DNA of 64,000 bases from Streptomyces capitiformicae (GTDB lineage: Bacteria; Actinomycetota; Actinomycetes; Streptomycetales; Streptomycetaceae). Made by a program: the position numbers and the translations under genes. Positions within the stretch are counted from its first letter, which is position 1, and each line of letters starts with the position of its first letter. The stretch is from the NCBI RefSeq assembly GCF_002214185.1, contig NZ_CP022161.1, forward strand, positions 6,269,486 to 6,333,485, read 5' to 3'. Below the pieces are notes generated by a model. It was not told the origin of the DNA and made no database searches. It worked only from the letters and a program-made list of their open reading frames with translations. Below, piece by piece: positions 32,647 through 41,502 of the stretch.

Positions 32647-33867
32647 ATGAGACCGCCGCACCAGCGCCGGCCCACACAGGCCCTGGAGAGTCTGGTCGAC
32701 ACGAGTCTGGTGCAGGAGCCGCGGCCGGGTCGGTATCGGCTGCACGACCTGGTACGGGTGCACGCGCGGCGGGTCGCGGCCGCGGAGCCGAGGGAGGCCG
32801 CCGCCTCGCGTACGGCCGCGCTCGGCCTGTTCCTGGAAGCGGCCCGCACCGCCGGCGACTGGGGCGCCGCCGGTTTCCCCACCGGGCCCCGGCCGTCCGG
32901 CGCACGGTTCATGGACTGGCGGAACGCGGAGGCATGGCTGGATGCGGTCGGCGGTGAGCTCGTCGACGTCGTCGCGTACGCGGCGGCCCACGGCGAGGCC
33001 GACCATGCCTGCTGGATCGCCGAGGCCCTGTGCGACTACTTCGTACGACAGGGCCGCTACCACGAGAGCCAGACGGCTCTGGAGATCGCACTCGGGCACG
33101 CGGACGCCGCGACCGACGCCCGGATGGCGCCCGCTCTGCGCAACTGCCTGGGCTACACCGGCGTGCACCAGCGCCGGTACGAGCAGTCGTACGCCGTGTT
33201 CACCGAGGCGTTGGAGCTCAGCCGTCGCCTTGCCGAACCGGGTCAGGAGGCTTGTGCCCTCACCGGGCTGGCGACCGTCGATCTGAGTCTGGGCCGGAGC
33301 GAGGAGTCGATCGCGCACGCCGCCGCCGGGCTGGACCTGGCCCGGAGCCTGGGTCACCACTGGGCCGCCGCGATGTCCGGCCTCACCCAGGGCCTCTCCC
33401 ACCAGTTCGAGGGGCGGAACGCGGAGGCATTGGCCTGCTTCACCGAGGCCCTCACCCACGCCGAGGCCGGCGGCAGACCGGGCGCGCTCGGCAGGGTCCT
33501 GAGCTGCGCGGCCGACATCCAGTTGCGTCTCGGCCGGTACGGCGAGGCCAAGGACCTGCTCCGCCGGGCGGTCCCCCTGGTCGAGCAGGTCGGCGACGTC
33601 TTCTTCTGTGCGCGAAGCCTGACCCGGCTGGGTACGGCGCGGACGCACGAGGGAGCCCCGAACGCGGCCATCGCCCTTCACCACCAGGCCCTCCATCAGC
33701 ACCGGCTGCTGTCCCCGCTCACCCAGCCCGGCTACCACTGGCTGGAGATGGACATCCGCACCCGCCTGGGCCACGCCTACCTGGCGGCGGGCCGCGCACG
33801 CGAGGCGCAGGCCCAGTTCCAGGCCGTGCTCGACGTGTACGATGCCCGCCCCGCACGGCCGCGGTGA
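32647..33867 (+). pseudogene. AfsR/SARP-type NB-ARC-TPR regulator, C-terminal half
   Basis: 406 codons from an in-frame ATG at 32647. ALESLVDTSLVQEPRPGRYR followed by LHDLVRVHARR is the conserved junction after the NB-ARC ATPase of AfsR-like regulators, and the rest is tetratricopeptide repeats (RYEQSYAVFTEALELSRRLA; RNAEALACFTEALTHAEAGG; RYGEAKDLLRRAVPLVEQ). The DNA-binding and NTPase domains that should precede it (some 500 residues) have been replaced by transposase fragments. Translation of the remnant is possible, but it should be inactive as a regulator. Confidence 0.75.
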
Positions 33868-33927
33868 GAGCCGGGCACACTGGTGACAGTGGGACTGTGC
33901 CGGTCGGCACCCCAGGGAAGGATCGAG

Positions 33928-34215
33928 ATGCTGATCATCTTCGGCACCAAGGGTTATCTGTACCAGCTCGCCATACTGACGCTGGTGTGCGGCCAGTGCG
34001 GGAACCCCGCCGCGCACACCCTCCGTAAGCGGGTCACGAAGTTCACGTTGTTCTTCGTGCCGCTGTTCCCGGTCTCGACGAAGTACCAGACGCAGTGCAC
34101 GTTCTGCGGCGCCGAGCAGAAGGTGGACGCGGAGCAGGCCGAGCGGTTGCAGGCGCAGGCCGCGGGCGGCGGTCAGCGGCACGGACAGCCCCAGCAGCAG
34201 CCGTACCAGTCCTGA
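33928..34215 (+). CDS. Zinc-ribbon domain protein
   Basis: 95 residues from ATG 33928 with GGAAGGATC upstream. MLIIFGTKGYLYQLAILTLV is followed by CGQCG and, after a basic hydrophobic loop (FTLFFVPLFPVSTKYQTQCT), FCGAEQK. The two CxxC pairs form a zinc ribbon of the zinc_ribbon_15 type found in small Streptomyces proteins. The C-terminus is Gln/Gly-rich. Function unknown; probably cytoplasmic or membrane-associated. Confidence 0.85.
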   Translation: MLIIFGTKGYLYQLAILTLVCGQCGNPAAHTLRKRVTKFTLFFVPLFPVSTKYQTQCTFCGAEQKVDAEQAERLQAQAAGGGQRHGQPQQQPYQS

Positions 34216-34276
34216 GCCCGCCGCCAACCCTGTTGGCTGTGGGCAAGCTGTGAGTCCGCTGATTCTCGTTCCTCCC

Positions 34277-34513
34277 TCAGTGCCCGCTCAGCATCGCCCC
34301 CGAAGCGGCCTCGACAGTCGCCGCCATGAACGAAATGAACGCGGGAGGCGTCCGGCAGCGCACAACACGTTTCTGGTCGGCGGGTACGGCGAGCCGGCCT
34401 CCGTCCGGTGACCAGACGACGTACTGGGCGCGGTCCACACGCGGTGGCCGCCCCGGAATCCGGTGGATCAGTACACCGGCGCTGGACCGAGTTCCGTATT
34501 CCGATTCCGGCAT
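34277..34513 (-). CDS. Hypothetical 78-residue protein
   Basis: ATG 34513. The sequence AQYVVWSPDGGRLAVPADQK and CRTPPAFISFMAATVEAASG has normal protein composition and Streptomyces codon bias in this frame, and it fills a gap between two better genes. No domain is recognised and no strong ribosome-binding site is present. Convergent with the zinc-ribbon gene. Confidence 0.45.
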   Translation of the reverse strand: MPESEYGTRSSAGVLIHRIPGRPPRVDRAQYVVWSPDGGRLAVPADQKRVVRCRTPPAFISFMAATVEAASGAMLSGH

Positions 34514-34564
34514 AGCCCCCGTCCTTGGACACCCCTCACCACCCCCAGGACTACTGACCGCTTC

Positions 34565-35368
34565 CTACCCTTCCGAGACCTTCGTTCCACGCACATCACG
34601 CTGCGGCAGCCGAGGAACCGTCTGCCGAAGCCGGGGCGGCGCCTCCATCCAGGCTGCCGCGGCGGAGGCGGCGGTCAGCAGAACGCTCATATTTTCCGCG
34701 AAGTCGGGGCCAGGCAGGGGAAGTTCGAAGTCCGGGTTGTCGACGTAGCCGAGGGCGACGGCTCCCGGGACGTAGTGCATGACCGCGTCGACGAGTTCCG
34801 TGCGGCGGGGTGGGGTGGTGCGGTCGAGGTGGGTGAGGGCGCGCAGGACCGTGGGGAAGCTTGCGTCGTACGCGGTCGGGACGCCCGGGTCCGGGACCGC
34901 CAGGAGGAACTCGGGAGCCGGGCGGGTGCCGATCTTCGTCTGTTCGCGCCACCAGGCGGCCGCCTCCGCGTCGCCCAGGACCAGGTGCTGGAGGTAGAGG
35001 CAGTACGAGGCGAGGTCGTCGCCGGCGCCGGCCGCGTACTGCCACCAGGAGCGGGCACTGTCCTCGGCGTCGGCGAGTTGGAGGACGCAGCCGAGGACGC
35101 GGGCGCCGGGCGGTTCCGGCAGGTGCTCGGTGACGAAGTCCTGGAGGGAGTCCGGTGTGGTGTGGGCCAGCACCGTCTCGCACAGGGTGCGCAGATCGCG
35201 GGCGGCCATGGCGCTCGTGCCGTCGCGCTGCCCGGCGCCGGGGGCCCGGCAGGGGGCGCCGGGGACTATGTCGTGCGGGACGACCGGCTCGTCCAGGAGG
35301 AGTGCCCGGGCCAGGAGTTCGTCCATCGGAGTCATCGGAGACCTCGGAGTTATCGGGGTGGGGATCAT
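34565..35368 (-). CDS. Hypothetical protein downstream of the XRE-sigma gene
   Basis: 267 residues; the ATG overlaps the preceding stop (ATGA), so it is translationally coupled to the sigma-like gene. The sequence is mostly helical and acidic, with DLRTLCETVLAHTTPDSLQD, CVLQLADAEDSARSWWQYAA and ASYCLYLQHLVLGDAEAAAW in the middle. The last two resemble helical-repeat units seen in Streptomyces proteins encoded next to such regulators. No membrane segment. It may modulate the sigma-like factor; this is inferred from coupling only. Confidence 0.7.
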   Translation of the reverse strand: MIPTPITPRSPMTPMDELLARALLLDEPVVPHDIVPGAPCRAPGAGQRDGTSAMAARDLRTLCETVLAHTTPDSLQDFVTEHLPEPPGARVLGCVLQLADAEDSARSWWQYAAGAGDDLASYCLYLQHLVLGDAEAAAWWREQTKIGTRPAPEFLLAVPDPGVPTAYDASFPTVLRALTHLDRTTPPRRTELVDAVMHYVPGAVALGYVDNPDFELPLPGPDFAENMSVLLTAASAAAAWMEAPPRLRQTVPRLPQRDVRGTKVSEG

Positions 35369-36291
35369 TCTGGGGTCTCTCCCAGGTCGTTCTGGGGGTG
35401 GAGCGCGGCGGTCAGGGTCTTTCGGGCATAGCGGTCGGCCGTGTGGACCGAGGCGATCGGGACGCCCAGGACGTCGGCCACGGCGGCGTGGTCCATGCCG
35501 CGCAGATAGGTCAGGACCATGACGTCCAGTTGGTGGGCGGGCAGTCGGCTGATGGCCTTGAAGAGGGCCATCGACTCCTCGATCTGCGCGAAACGCGCCG
35601 TGGGGGTCGACAGCATGCTCAGGGCGACCGTGTCGAACGCGGTACGGGCCAGCTCGGGGCCGCCGTCCACGTGGCAGGCTCGGGCCATCACACTCTTGCG
35701 CAGCACCGACCACGCGAACGGCACCACGTCGGAACTGGCCAGGGCCTCGTCCCACCGGAACCACAGCACGTCAAACGTTTCCGCGACCACCTCGCCCGCC
35801 TCCTCCTCGCTCACGAAGAGCCGGGCGTAGGCGAGATAGGCGCAGCGGTTGAGTTCGGTGAACGCCTGGTGCTCCAGCGGAGGTACGGCGGGCCCGGTCG
35901 ACAGGGTCGCCCACCGGTGCTGGTTCTGGCGGCTCTGGATACAGCCGTCTATCCAGTCCGGCTTCTTCTGCGCCTCCAGCGCGGCGGCCATCCACAGCCG
36001 CCGCATCGGCCAGGTCGGTACGTCGAGGACGTCCAGCAGGCCGTAGGTGATCTCCCAGCGCGGGTAACGGCCCGTGCCGCGCAGCAGTTCGGAGATCTTC
36101 GACTTCGCCCAGCCCGACCGGTCGCTCAGCTCGCTGATCGTCAGGCCGCTGGCCAGGAACCGGATCCGCAGGGGCTCCAGCCAGGCACGGTGGGCCGTAC
36201 CCACGCCCTCCGCTATCGGCCCCAGCTTCCGGCCCGGCTTACCCGCCGGCGCGCCCCCTCCGGGCCGCCGCGACAGGGACGGCGGGGTCAC
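35365..36291 (-). CDS. XRE HTH fused to an ECF-like sigma factor
   Basis: 308 residues from GTG 36291, overlapping the upstream stop (GTGA). Residues about 30-95 form an XRE-type HTH (LASGLTISELSDRSGWAKSK, ISELLRGTGRYPRWE). Residues about 140-215 resemble sigma region 2 (LNRCAYLAYARLFVSEEEAG, VVAETFDVLWFRW), and 235-300 resemble region 4 (AISRLPAHQLDVMVLTYLRG, DHAAVADVLGVPIASVHT). The fusion joins a gene-specific DNA-binding domain to a sigma-like module. It is the middle gene of a three-gene coupled operon, divergent from a Ser/Thr kinase. Confidence 0.78.
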   Translation of the reverse strand: MTPPSLSRRPGGGAPAGKPGRKLGPIAEGVGTAHRAWLEPLRIRFLASGLTISELSDRSGWAKSKISELLRGTGRYPRWEITYGLLDVLDVPTWPMRRLWMAAALEAQKKPDWIDGCIQSRQNQHRWATLSTGPAVPPLEHQAFTELNRCAYLAYARLFVSEEEAGEVVAETFDVLWFRWDEALASSDVVPFAWSVLRKSVMARACHVDGGPELARTAFDTVALSMLSTPTARFAQIEESMALFKAISRLPAHQLDVMVLTYLRGMDHAAVADVLGVPIASVHTADRYARKTLTAALHPQNDLGETPE

Positions 36292-36533
36292 CCGACGCCC
36301 TCCTGGTCATCGGCCACGCGGAGTCGTCCGTCATCCGCCGTGGGGAGTCGTCCATCGTTCGTCCCGCCCACTCGTGTCGTACCGGTCAACGCCGTCACGA
36401 CCTGTTCCGCGCTCAGTACGAGTGTGGGGACCACGGCGGCAGCCGCAGCCGTCTCGCCGACGGCGGCCAGCACCACACTCCACCCGAGTACCGTCAACAG
36501 CACGAGGACGGATAAGACTTGCCTTCTGGACAT
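36288..36533 (-). CDS. Small membrane protein, first gene of the XRE-sigma operon
   Basis: 81 residues from ATG 36533, chosen because GGAAGG lies 6 bases upstream; an in-frame ATG 18 bases earlier has no such site. The hydrophobic N-terminus VLSVLVLLTVLGWSVVLAAV continues into AAAAAVVPTLVLSAEQVV, giving one or two membrane segments, then a polar tail with the short repeat DGRLPTADDGRLRVADD. It overlaps the sigma-like gene by 4 bases. It could anchor or sense for the downstream factor. Confidence 0.65.
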   Translation of the reverse strand: MSRRQVLSVLVLLTVLGWSVVLAAVGETAAAAAVVPTLVLSAEQVVTALTGTTRVGGTNDGRLPTADDGRLRVADDQEGVG

Positions 36534-36972
36534 CGGTACCTTCCAAGACATGCGTACGTCCGAGAGGCACCCCTCAGCGGTGCCGACGCGTCGTCGGGGA
36601 GCCGGACGTCAGCATGCTGGGCCCACTCACCCTCACGCCATGGCATCCGGGAATCGCGGAACAATGCGACCGCCCCGCGACAGCGCGCACGGTACCGCCT
36701 CCTAGCGCACATCAGCCGTAAAACGTCTGGCAGTGCAGGCTTTCGGGGCGAAGTTCCCGGTTCCCCGGGCGCCCACCCTCACGCCCCGCATCATGGAACC
36801 GCGGGCGCCCTGAGCGCCGGAACCTTCCTGTCCGGGAGGTTGTGCCCCCTTGTGCCGATCAATTGGGGGCAGACCGCCCCCGCCCTGCCGGGCCGCCCCG
36901 GCCGGGCGGGTGGGGGCGGTGGGTATGTTCCTGACTGCAGCACCACCGGACCCCCTCGGGCATGATGCCTCC
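36534..36972. other. Divergent control region with a long GC hairpin
   Basis: No gene. ACCGCCCCCGCCC (36873 onward) pairs with GGGCGGG-TGGGGGCGGT ending at 36920, forming a hairpin of about 48 bases whose centre (CCGGGC...GGCCGG) can also pair. It ends about 50 bases before the kinase start and could attenuate its transcript. CCCCTTGTGCCGATCAATTG-GGG just upstream is a second, weaker hairpin. Confidence 0.5.
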
Positions 36973-38499
36973 ATGACGACGGGGGTGGACGGGGAAGACC
37001 CGGAAGCGGTGCCGGCCGAGGGCGGCGTCCGGCTGATCGGCGGGCGCTACGAACTCGCCGAACGACTCGGCGAAGGCGGCATGGGCACCGTATGGGCCGG
37101 CCTCGATCTCCTCGTCGACCGCGAGGTCGCCGTGAAGGAGGCCTACGTCACCGACCGGCAGCCCCGCGTCGAACGCGTCCTGCGCGAGGCCCGCGCCGCC
37201 GCCCGCGTGAACCACCCGGCGGTGGTGACCATCCACGACGTGGTGATGGAGGACGGCCATCCCTGGATCGTCATGGAGCGGGTGCACGGCGAGTCCCTCG
37301 CCACCCTCCTCGAACGGGAGACGATCCTCCCCGAGCGCGAGGCGGCCCGCATCGCGCTGTCCGTGGTCGAAGCCCTGGCCGCCGCGCACGACCGCGGCGT
37401 ACTGCACCGAGACGTGAAGCCCGGGAACGTCCTCCTCGGCACCGACGGCCGCGTCGTCCTGACCGACTTCGGCATCGCGTACATCGAGGGCGAGGAATCC
37501 CTGACCCGGGCGGGCGAGTTCGTCGGTTCCCTCGCCTATACGGCCCCCGAGCGCATGGGCGGCCGCAAGCCCGGTCCGGCGGCGGACCTCTGGTCGCTCG
37601 GCGTGCTCCTCTTCCAGATGGTCGAGGGCTGGTCGCCGTTCCAGCGGGAGTCGGTGGAGGGAACGGTCGCGGCCGTGCTCACGACGGAGGCACCGACGCC
37701 GAGGCGAGCGGTCGGGTTGGGGCCCGTCATCGGGGAGTTGCTGTCCAAGGAGCCGGAAGACCGGCCGACGGCGGAACGGGTGGCCGCGGCGCTGCGTACG
37801 GCCGCGACCGCGCCCGAGGAAACGACTGAGCCGGGCAAGCCGGACAGGCCGCGCCTCGGGCGGCGGCGAGTGTGGCTCGCGGTCGTTGTCGCCACCGCCC
37901 TGCTGGCCCTCGTACCGCTGGGCATCGTCGCCCTGAGGGACGACAACGACACCTCGGCGGACGGCGGTTCGTCCCGGCGGTCCGCACGGCCGACCGCCAC
38001 GTCGACGCCCAGCCCGACCCCGACCCCGGCCCCGCTTCCGACGGCCGCCACGGGCTACGAGCTGGTGCGGACGGGCGAGTTCAGCGTGCAGGTGCCGACC
38101 GGCTCGACACGGCACGACAAGAACGCCGACGGGCAGTACCGGTACACCCACGAGGACGGCTACGAGCTGATCGTCGTCCCCGGCAGGGACCGCGCGGAAA
38201 CGTCCTCCGACAACCCGGTGGACTACATGAGGGAGTACGAGCCGGAGTTGCAGCCCTTCCGGGATTCGGCGTGGGCCACATCCACAGGGATTCGTCTGAT
38301 CGAAACCCGGAGCCGCACCTTTGCCGAGGGCCAGTTCACCTGGGAGACCGCCGATGCGCGGGCGGTGTATGTGCGGAACATGGCTCTCCTGGTCGACGGC
38401 CGCTATCACGTCGTCGCCGTACTCGGCCCCGAAGACCAGCGGGAGACGGTGTCCCGCATCTACGAACAGGTCGTCATCACGTACGAACCGGACGAGTGA
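36973..38499 (+). CDS. Membrane Ser/Thr protein kinase
   Basis: 508 residues from ATG 36973. The kinase domain (about 22-285) has RLGEGGMGTVWAG, VAVKEA, HRDVKPGN, DFG and TAPERMGG. After a basic segment comes a single transmembrane helix (VWLAVVVATALLALVPLGIV, about 300-322). A Thr/Pro/Ser-rich linker leads to an extracytoplasmic domain of about 150 residues (YELVRTGEFSVQVPTGS ... YEQVVITYEP) without PASTA repeats. It should sense something outside and phosphorylate cytoplasmic targets. It is divergent from the XRE-sigma operon and overlaps the convergent MFS gene by 23 bases. Confidence 0.93.
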   Translation: MTTGVDGEDPEAVPAEGGVRLIGGRYELAERLGEGGMGTVWAGLDLLVDREVAVKEAYVTDRQPRVERVLREARAAARVNHPAVVTIHDVVMEDGHPWIVMERVHGESLATLLERETILPEREAARIALSVVEALAAAHDRGVLHRDVKPGNVLLGTDGRVVLTDFGIAYIEGEESLTRAGEFVGSLAYTAPERMGGRKPGPAADLWSLGVLLFQMVEGWSPFQRESVEGTVAAVLTTEAPTPRRAVGLGPVIGELLSKEPEDRPTAERVAAALRTAATAPEETTEPGKPDRPRLGRRRVWLAVVVATALLALVPLGIVALRDDNDTSADGGSSRRSARPTATSTPSPTPTPAPLPTAATGYELVRTGEFSVQVPTGSTRHDKNADGQYRYTHEDGYELIVVPGRDRAETSSDNPVDYMREYEPELQPFRDSAWATSTGIRLIETRSRTFAEGQFTWETADARAVYVRNMALLVDGRYHVVAVLGPEDQRETVSRIYEQVVITYEPDE

Positions 38500-39691
38500 C
38501 CCCTTCCGGTTCGACCCTCCGCCCTGCCCACAGCGCCACCGTGACCGCGACCGACCCCGCCGCCATCACCGTCATCGCCACCCCCGGCGAGGTCAGCTGA
38601 GCAACCGAACCCGCCAGCCCCGCGCTCACCCCCTGAAGCGTCAGCATCCCGGCGGAGTGCAACCCCAGGGCGTGGCCGGTGAGTTCGGGTGGGGTCAGGG
38701 TGAGCAGTTGCTGTTGCTGGACCAGGCTCGCGCCGAAGCCGATCGAGGCGAGGGCCGCGCAGGCCGCCGCGACCGGGATCGCCAACGGGAGGGCGAAGAG
38801 GAGGTACGGGGTTGCCAGGAGCAGGAGGAGAGGGGTGGCGAGGCGGTCCCGTACCCGGGGTGGGAGGAGGCGACCGACCGTGATGTCGCCGGCCAGCATG
38901 CCGAGTGCCGCGCAGGCGAAGAGCAGGCCCGCACGGTCGGGGACGTACGCGACGAACAGGGACTCGCAGCCGACGACCAGGCCGTTGGGGATCCACAGGC
39001 CGAGGTAGAGGCGACGGCGTGGGACGGACGACCACAGGAGGGCGTTCGTGCGCCAGGTCTCGGCGACGGACGGGCGGCCGGAGGCGCGCGGGGCGCGGCG
39101 GGTCAGGCCTGTGTACGAGCAGAGGGCGGCCGTCGCGTACAGGGTCGCCGACACGACCAGGGTGACAGCCGGGGACAGGAACGCCACCAGGGCGCCGCCG
39201 GTCGCGTAGCCGGCGATCTGCATGACCCCGTGCATCATGTTGAACACCGACCGGCCCAGCAGATAGCCGTCCTGCCGGTCGCCGCTCCCGTCTCCCTCCC
39301 GCCGCAGGATCTCGTTCAGCAGGCCCCAGCGGACGCCCCCGCCCAGCGAGGCGACCAGCCCCTGCGCCGCGATCACCGCGAAGACCGCCCACAGCGGCAG
39401 GCCGGGCCATGCCAGCGTCGCCGTGCTCACCGAGAAGACGACGGCCAGGCCGACCGTCGTCGCCCTCGGCGGCAGCCGGTCGGCGGCCGACAGCAGGGTC
39501 GTCGCACCGACCACCTGGGCGAGGGACGGGCCGAACATGCTGAGCGCCGACAGGAACGGGGAGCCGGTCGCCTCGTAGACGGAGGTGCCGAGGGCCAGGC
39601 CGCCGATCGTGGACGCGGCGACCTGGAGGGAGGAGGACAGGAAGAGAGGGGTGAACTCCCTTGTGCGGAAGAGGAGTTTGTAGGAGCGCAT
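38477..39691 (-). CDS. MFS transporter
   Basis: 404 residues from ATG 39691 with about twelve hydrophobic helices, starting LFRTREFTPLFLSSSLQVAA. The loop between helices 2 and 3 (SAADRLPPRATTVGLAVVFS) has the position and charge of MFS motif A. Substrate unknown; drug efflux is common for this arrangement. It is divergent (71 bases) from an ArsR-type regulator gene that is now frameshifted, so control of the transporter may be lost or changed. Confidence 0.9.
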   Translation of the reverse strand: MRSYKLLFRTREFTPLFLSSSLQVAASTIGGLALGTSVYEATGSPFLSALSMFGPSLAQVVGATTLLSAADRLPPRATTVGLAVVFSVSTATLAWPGLPLWAVFAVIAAQGLVASLGGGVRWGLLNEILRREGDGSGDRQDGYLLGRSVFNMMHGVMQIAGYATGGALVAFLSPAVTLVVSATLYATAALCSYTGLTRRAPRASGRPSVAETWRTNALLWSSVPRRRLYLGLWIPNGLVVGCESLFVAYVPDRAGLLFACAALGMLAGDITVGRLLPPRVRDRLATPLLLLLATPYLLFALPLAIPVAAACAALASIGFGASLVQQQQLLTLTPPELTGHALGLHSAGMLTLQGVSAGLAGSVAQLTSPGVAMTVMAAGSVAVTVALWAGRRVEPEGVTRPVRT

Positions 39692-39761
39692 GAGGAGACG
39701 ATCACGTCCCTCTCCGGGCGGTCGTTAGAGTTTCGCGCACACGCGAAAGCTGGAGGCTCCC

Positions 39762-40722
39762 ATGGGCTGGTGGCAGGTCAACGCCGACACCCTCGCCGGG
39801 AGCCGGTTCATCGTCTCGCCGCTCGCCGAGACGTTCGCGAACCTGAAGCTGCTGCACGCGGGGACGGGCTCGCACCCCGGTGAACGGGCCTGGCTGGCGG
39901 ACCATCTGCCCGCGTACCGAGGCGAGTTGGCCCGGGATCCCCTGACCACGCTGCTCGTCCGCTCGGGTCTCGGGAAGGAGTGGATCGCCGACTTCCTCAC
40001 GCCCACCCCGCGCGAGGGCGCGGCCTTCGCCGACGAGGTCGCCCGGGTACGTACGGCCGACCCCGCCGCCGCCCGCGCCCATCTCACCGTCTCCCTGCGC
40101 GGCCCGCTGCCCGCCGCCCTGCACCGCGACGACCTGCCCGCCCGCGCGGCCGACCTCCTCACGTACGTGTGGGAGGAGACCGTACGGCCGTACTGGGAGC
40201 GGCGGCGGCGTGTGCTGGAGGCCGATGTCCTCGCCCGTACCGCACAGTTGGGGCAGGGCGGCTGGGCGGCCGCTGGACGCGTTGCGACCGGGAATGCGGT
40301 GGCTCGGTGAGAACCGGCTCCAGGTCAATCTGCACGAGTACCCGCCGCGTGAGATCTCCGGCGCCCGACTGGTCTTCGTGCCGGTCACCCCGCAGCGCGC
40401 TGGGTGGGTGTCGTGGGAGGAGCGGGAACGGTACGCCGTCGTGTACCCGTGTTCGGGCGTCCTCGCCGACGGGAGTGACCCCAGGGCCGTACCCGCCGCC
40501 CTCGGCCCGCTCCTCGGCGACGCCCGCGCCCGGGTCCTGGCCCTCCTCGACTCCCCCATGAGCACGACCCAGTTGTGCGCCGTGACCGGGCAGGGACTCG
40601 GGTCGGTCGGCCGGCATCTGAGGGTGCTGCTGGACGCGGGGCTGGTTCGGCGGGGGCGGGCGGGGCGGTCGGTTCTGTATACGCGGACGGCGGCGGGGGA
40701 GGTGCTGGTGCGGGCCGGTTGA
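39762..40722 (+). pseudogene. ArsR family regulator (DUF5937-like), single frameshift
   Basis: Frame one (39762-40310) gives FANLKLLHAGTGSHPGERAW ... VLARTAQLGQGGWAAA. The natural continuation LDALRPGMRWLGENRLQVNL and the C-terminal winged helix (LLDSPMSTTQLCAVTGQGLG, SVGRHLRVLLDAGLVRRG) are in the next frame to 40722. Removing one base, for example G40272 in GCGGCCGCTGGAC, restores a single 319-residue protein. It is either a genuine inactivating insertion or a sequencing error. The gene should regulate the divergent MFS transporter. Confidence 0.82.
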
Positions 40723-40760
40723 TTTCTCGCCCCGCCGCCCCTACCCGTCCCATCCCCAAG

Positions 40761-40887
40761 GGCTGGTCGCGCCCACGCGGCGGAGCCGCATATCGATACA
40801 GCCCCGCGCCCCTGAAAACCTGGGGGCACCCCGTGCTTTTAAGGCTTTTAAGGCTTTTAAGGGGCGCGGGGAACTGCGCGAGCAACC
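40761..40887. repeat. REP-like interspersed element, copy 2
   Basis: Begins GGCTGGTCGCGCC and ends GGGGCGCGGGGAACTGCGCG AGCAACC, the inverted partner of the start. Between the arms it contains GCTTTTAAG three times in tandem (about 40835-40860). The same core occurs at 23646-23686 and 57085-57162. It lies in the gap before the glutathione peroxidase gene. Confidence 0.7.
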
Positions 40888-40976
40888 ACACACCACCCGC
40901 AGCCGCCTCACGACCCCATCCCCCGAGCTCTCACGCCTCCTGCGAACCCCATCCGGTGCGGAGATAGCATCCGCTC

Positions 40977-41483
40977 ATGACTACAGACAACGCCGGTACC
41001 TCTGTCCTCGACGTCCGGATCGATGCCCTGAAGGGCGGTTCCGCGGACCTCTCGCAGTACGCCGGGAAGGCCGTGCTCGTTGTGAACGTGGCCTCCAAGT
41101 GCGGTCTCACCCCCCAGTACACGGGCCTCGAAGCGCTCCAGGCCCGCTATGCCGAGCGGGGCTTCACCGTGCTCGGTGTGCCGTGCAACCAGTTCCTCGG
41201 GCAGGAGCCGGGGTCGGCCGAGGAGATCGCGGAGTTCTGCTCGGCGACGTACGGCGTGACCTTTCCGATGACCGAGAAGATCGAGGTCAACGGGGAGGGG
41301 CGGCACGCCCTGTACGAGCGGCTGGTCGGCCACGCGGACGCCGAGGGTCACACCGGGGACATCCGCTGGAACTTCGAGAAGTTCCTGATCGGACGGGATG
41401 GTTCCGTCGTCGGGCGTTTCTCGCCGCAGACCGAGCCCGAGTCGGCGGACCTCGTCGCCGCCGTGGAGAAGGCCCTCGGCTGA
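40977..41483 (+). CDS. Glutathione peroxidase family thiol peroxidase
   Basis: 168 residues from ATG 40977. The thioredoxin-fold motifs are complete: NVASKCGLTPQYTGLEALQ with the peroxidatic Cys, VPCNQFLGQEPGSAEEI with the resolving Cys and catalytic Gln, and WNFEKFLIGRDGSVVGRF with catalytic Trp-Asn. As actinomycetes lack glutathione, it probably uses thioredoxin (or mycothiol-linked) reductant to remove peroxides. Monocistronic; a MerR regulator gene follows in the same direction with its own promoter. Confidence 0.95.
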   Translation: MTTDNAGTSVLDVRIDALKGGSADLSQYAGKAVLVVNVASKCGLTPQYTGLEALQARYAERGFTVLGVPCNQFLGQEPGSAEEIAEFCSATYGVTFPMTEKIEVNGEGRHALYERLVGHADAEGHTGDIRWNFEKFLIGRDGSVVGRFSPQTEPESADLVAAVEKALG

Positions 41484-41502
41484 CGCCCGGCGGAGCCGCC
41501 CG

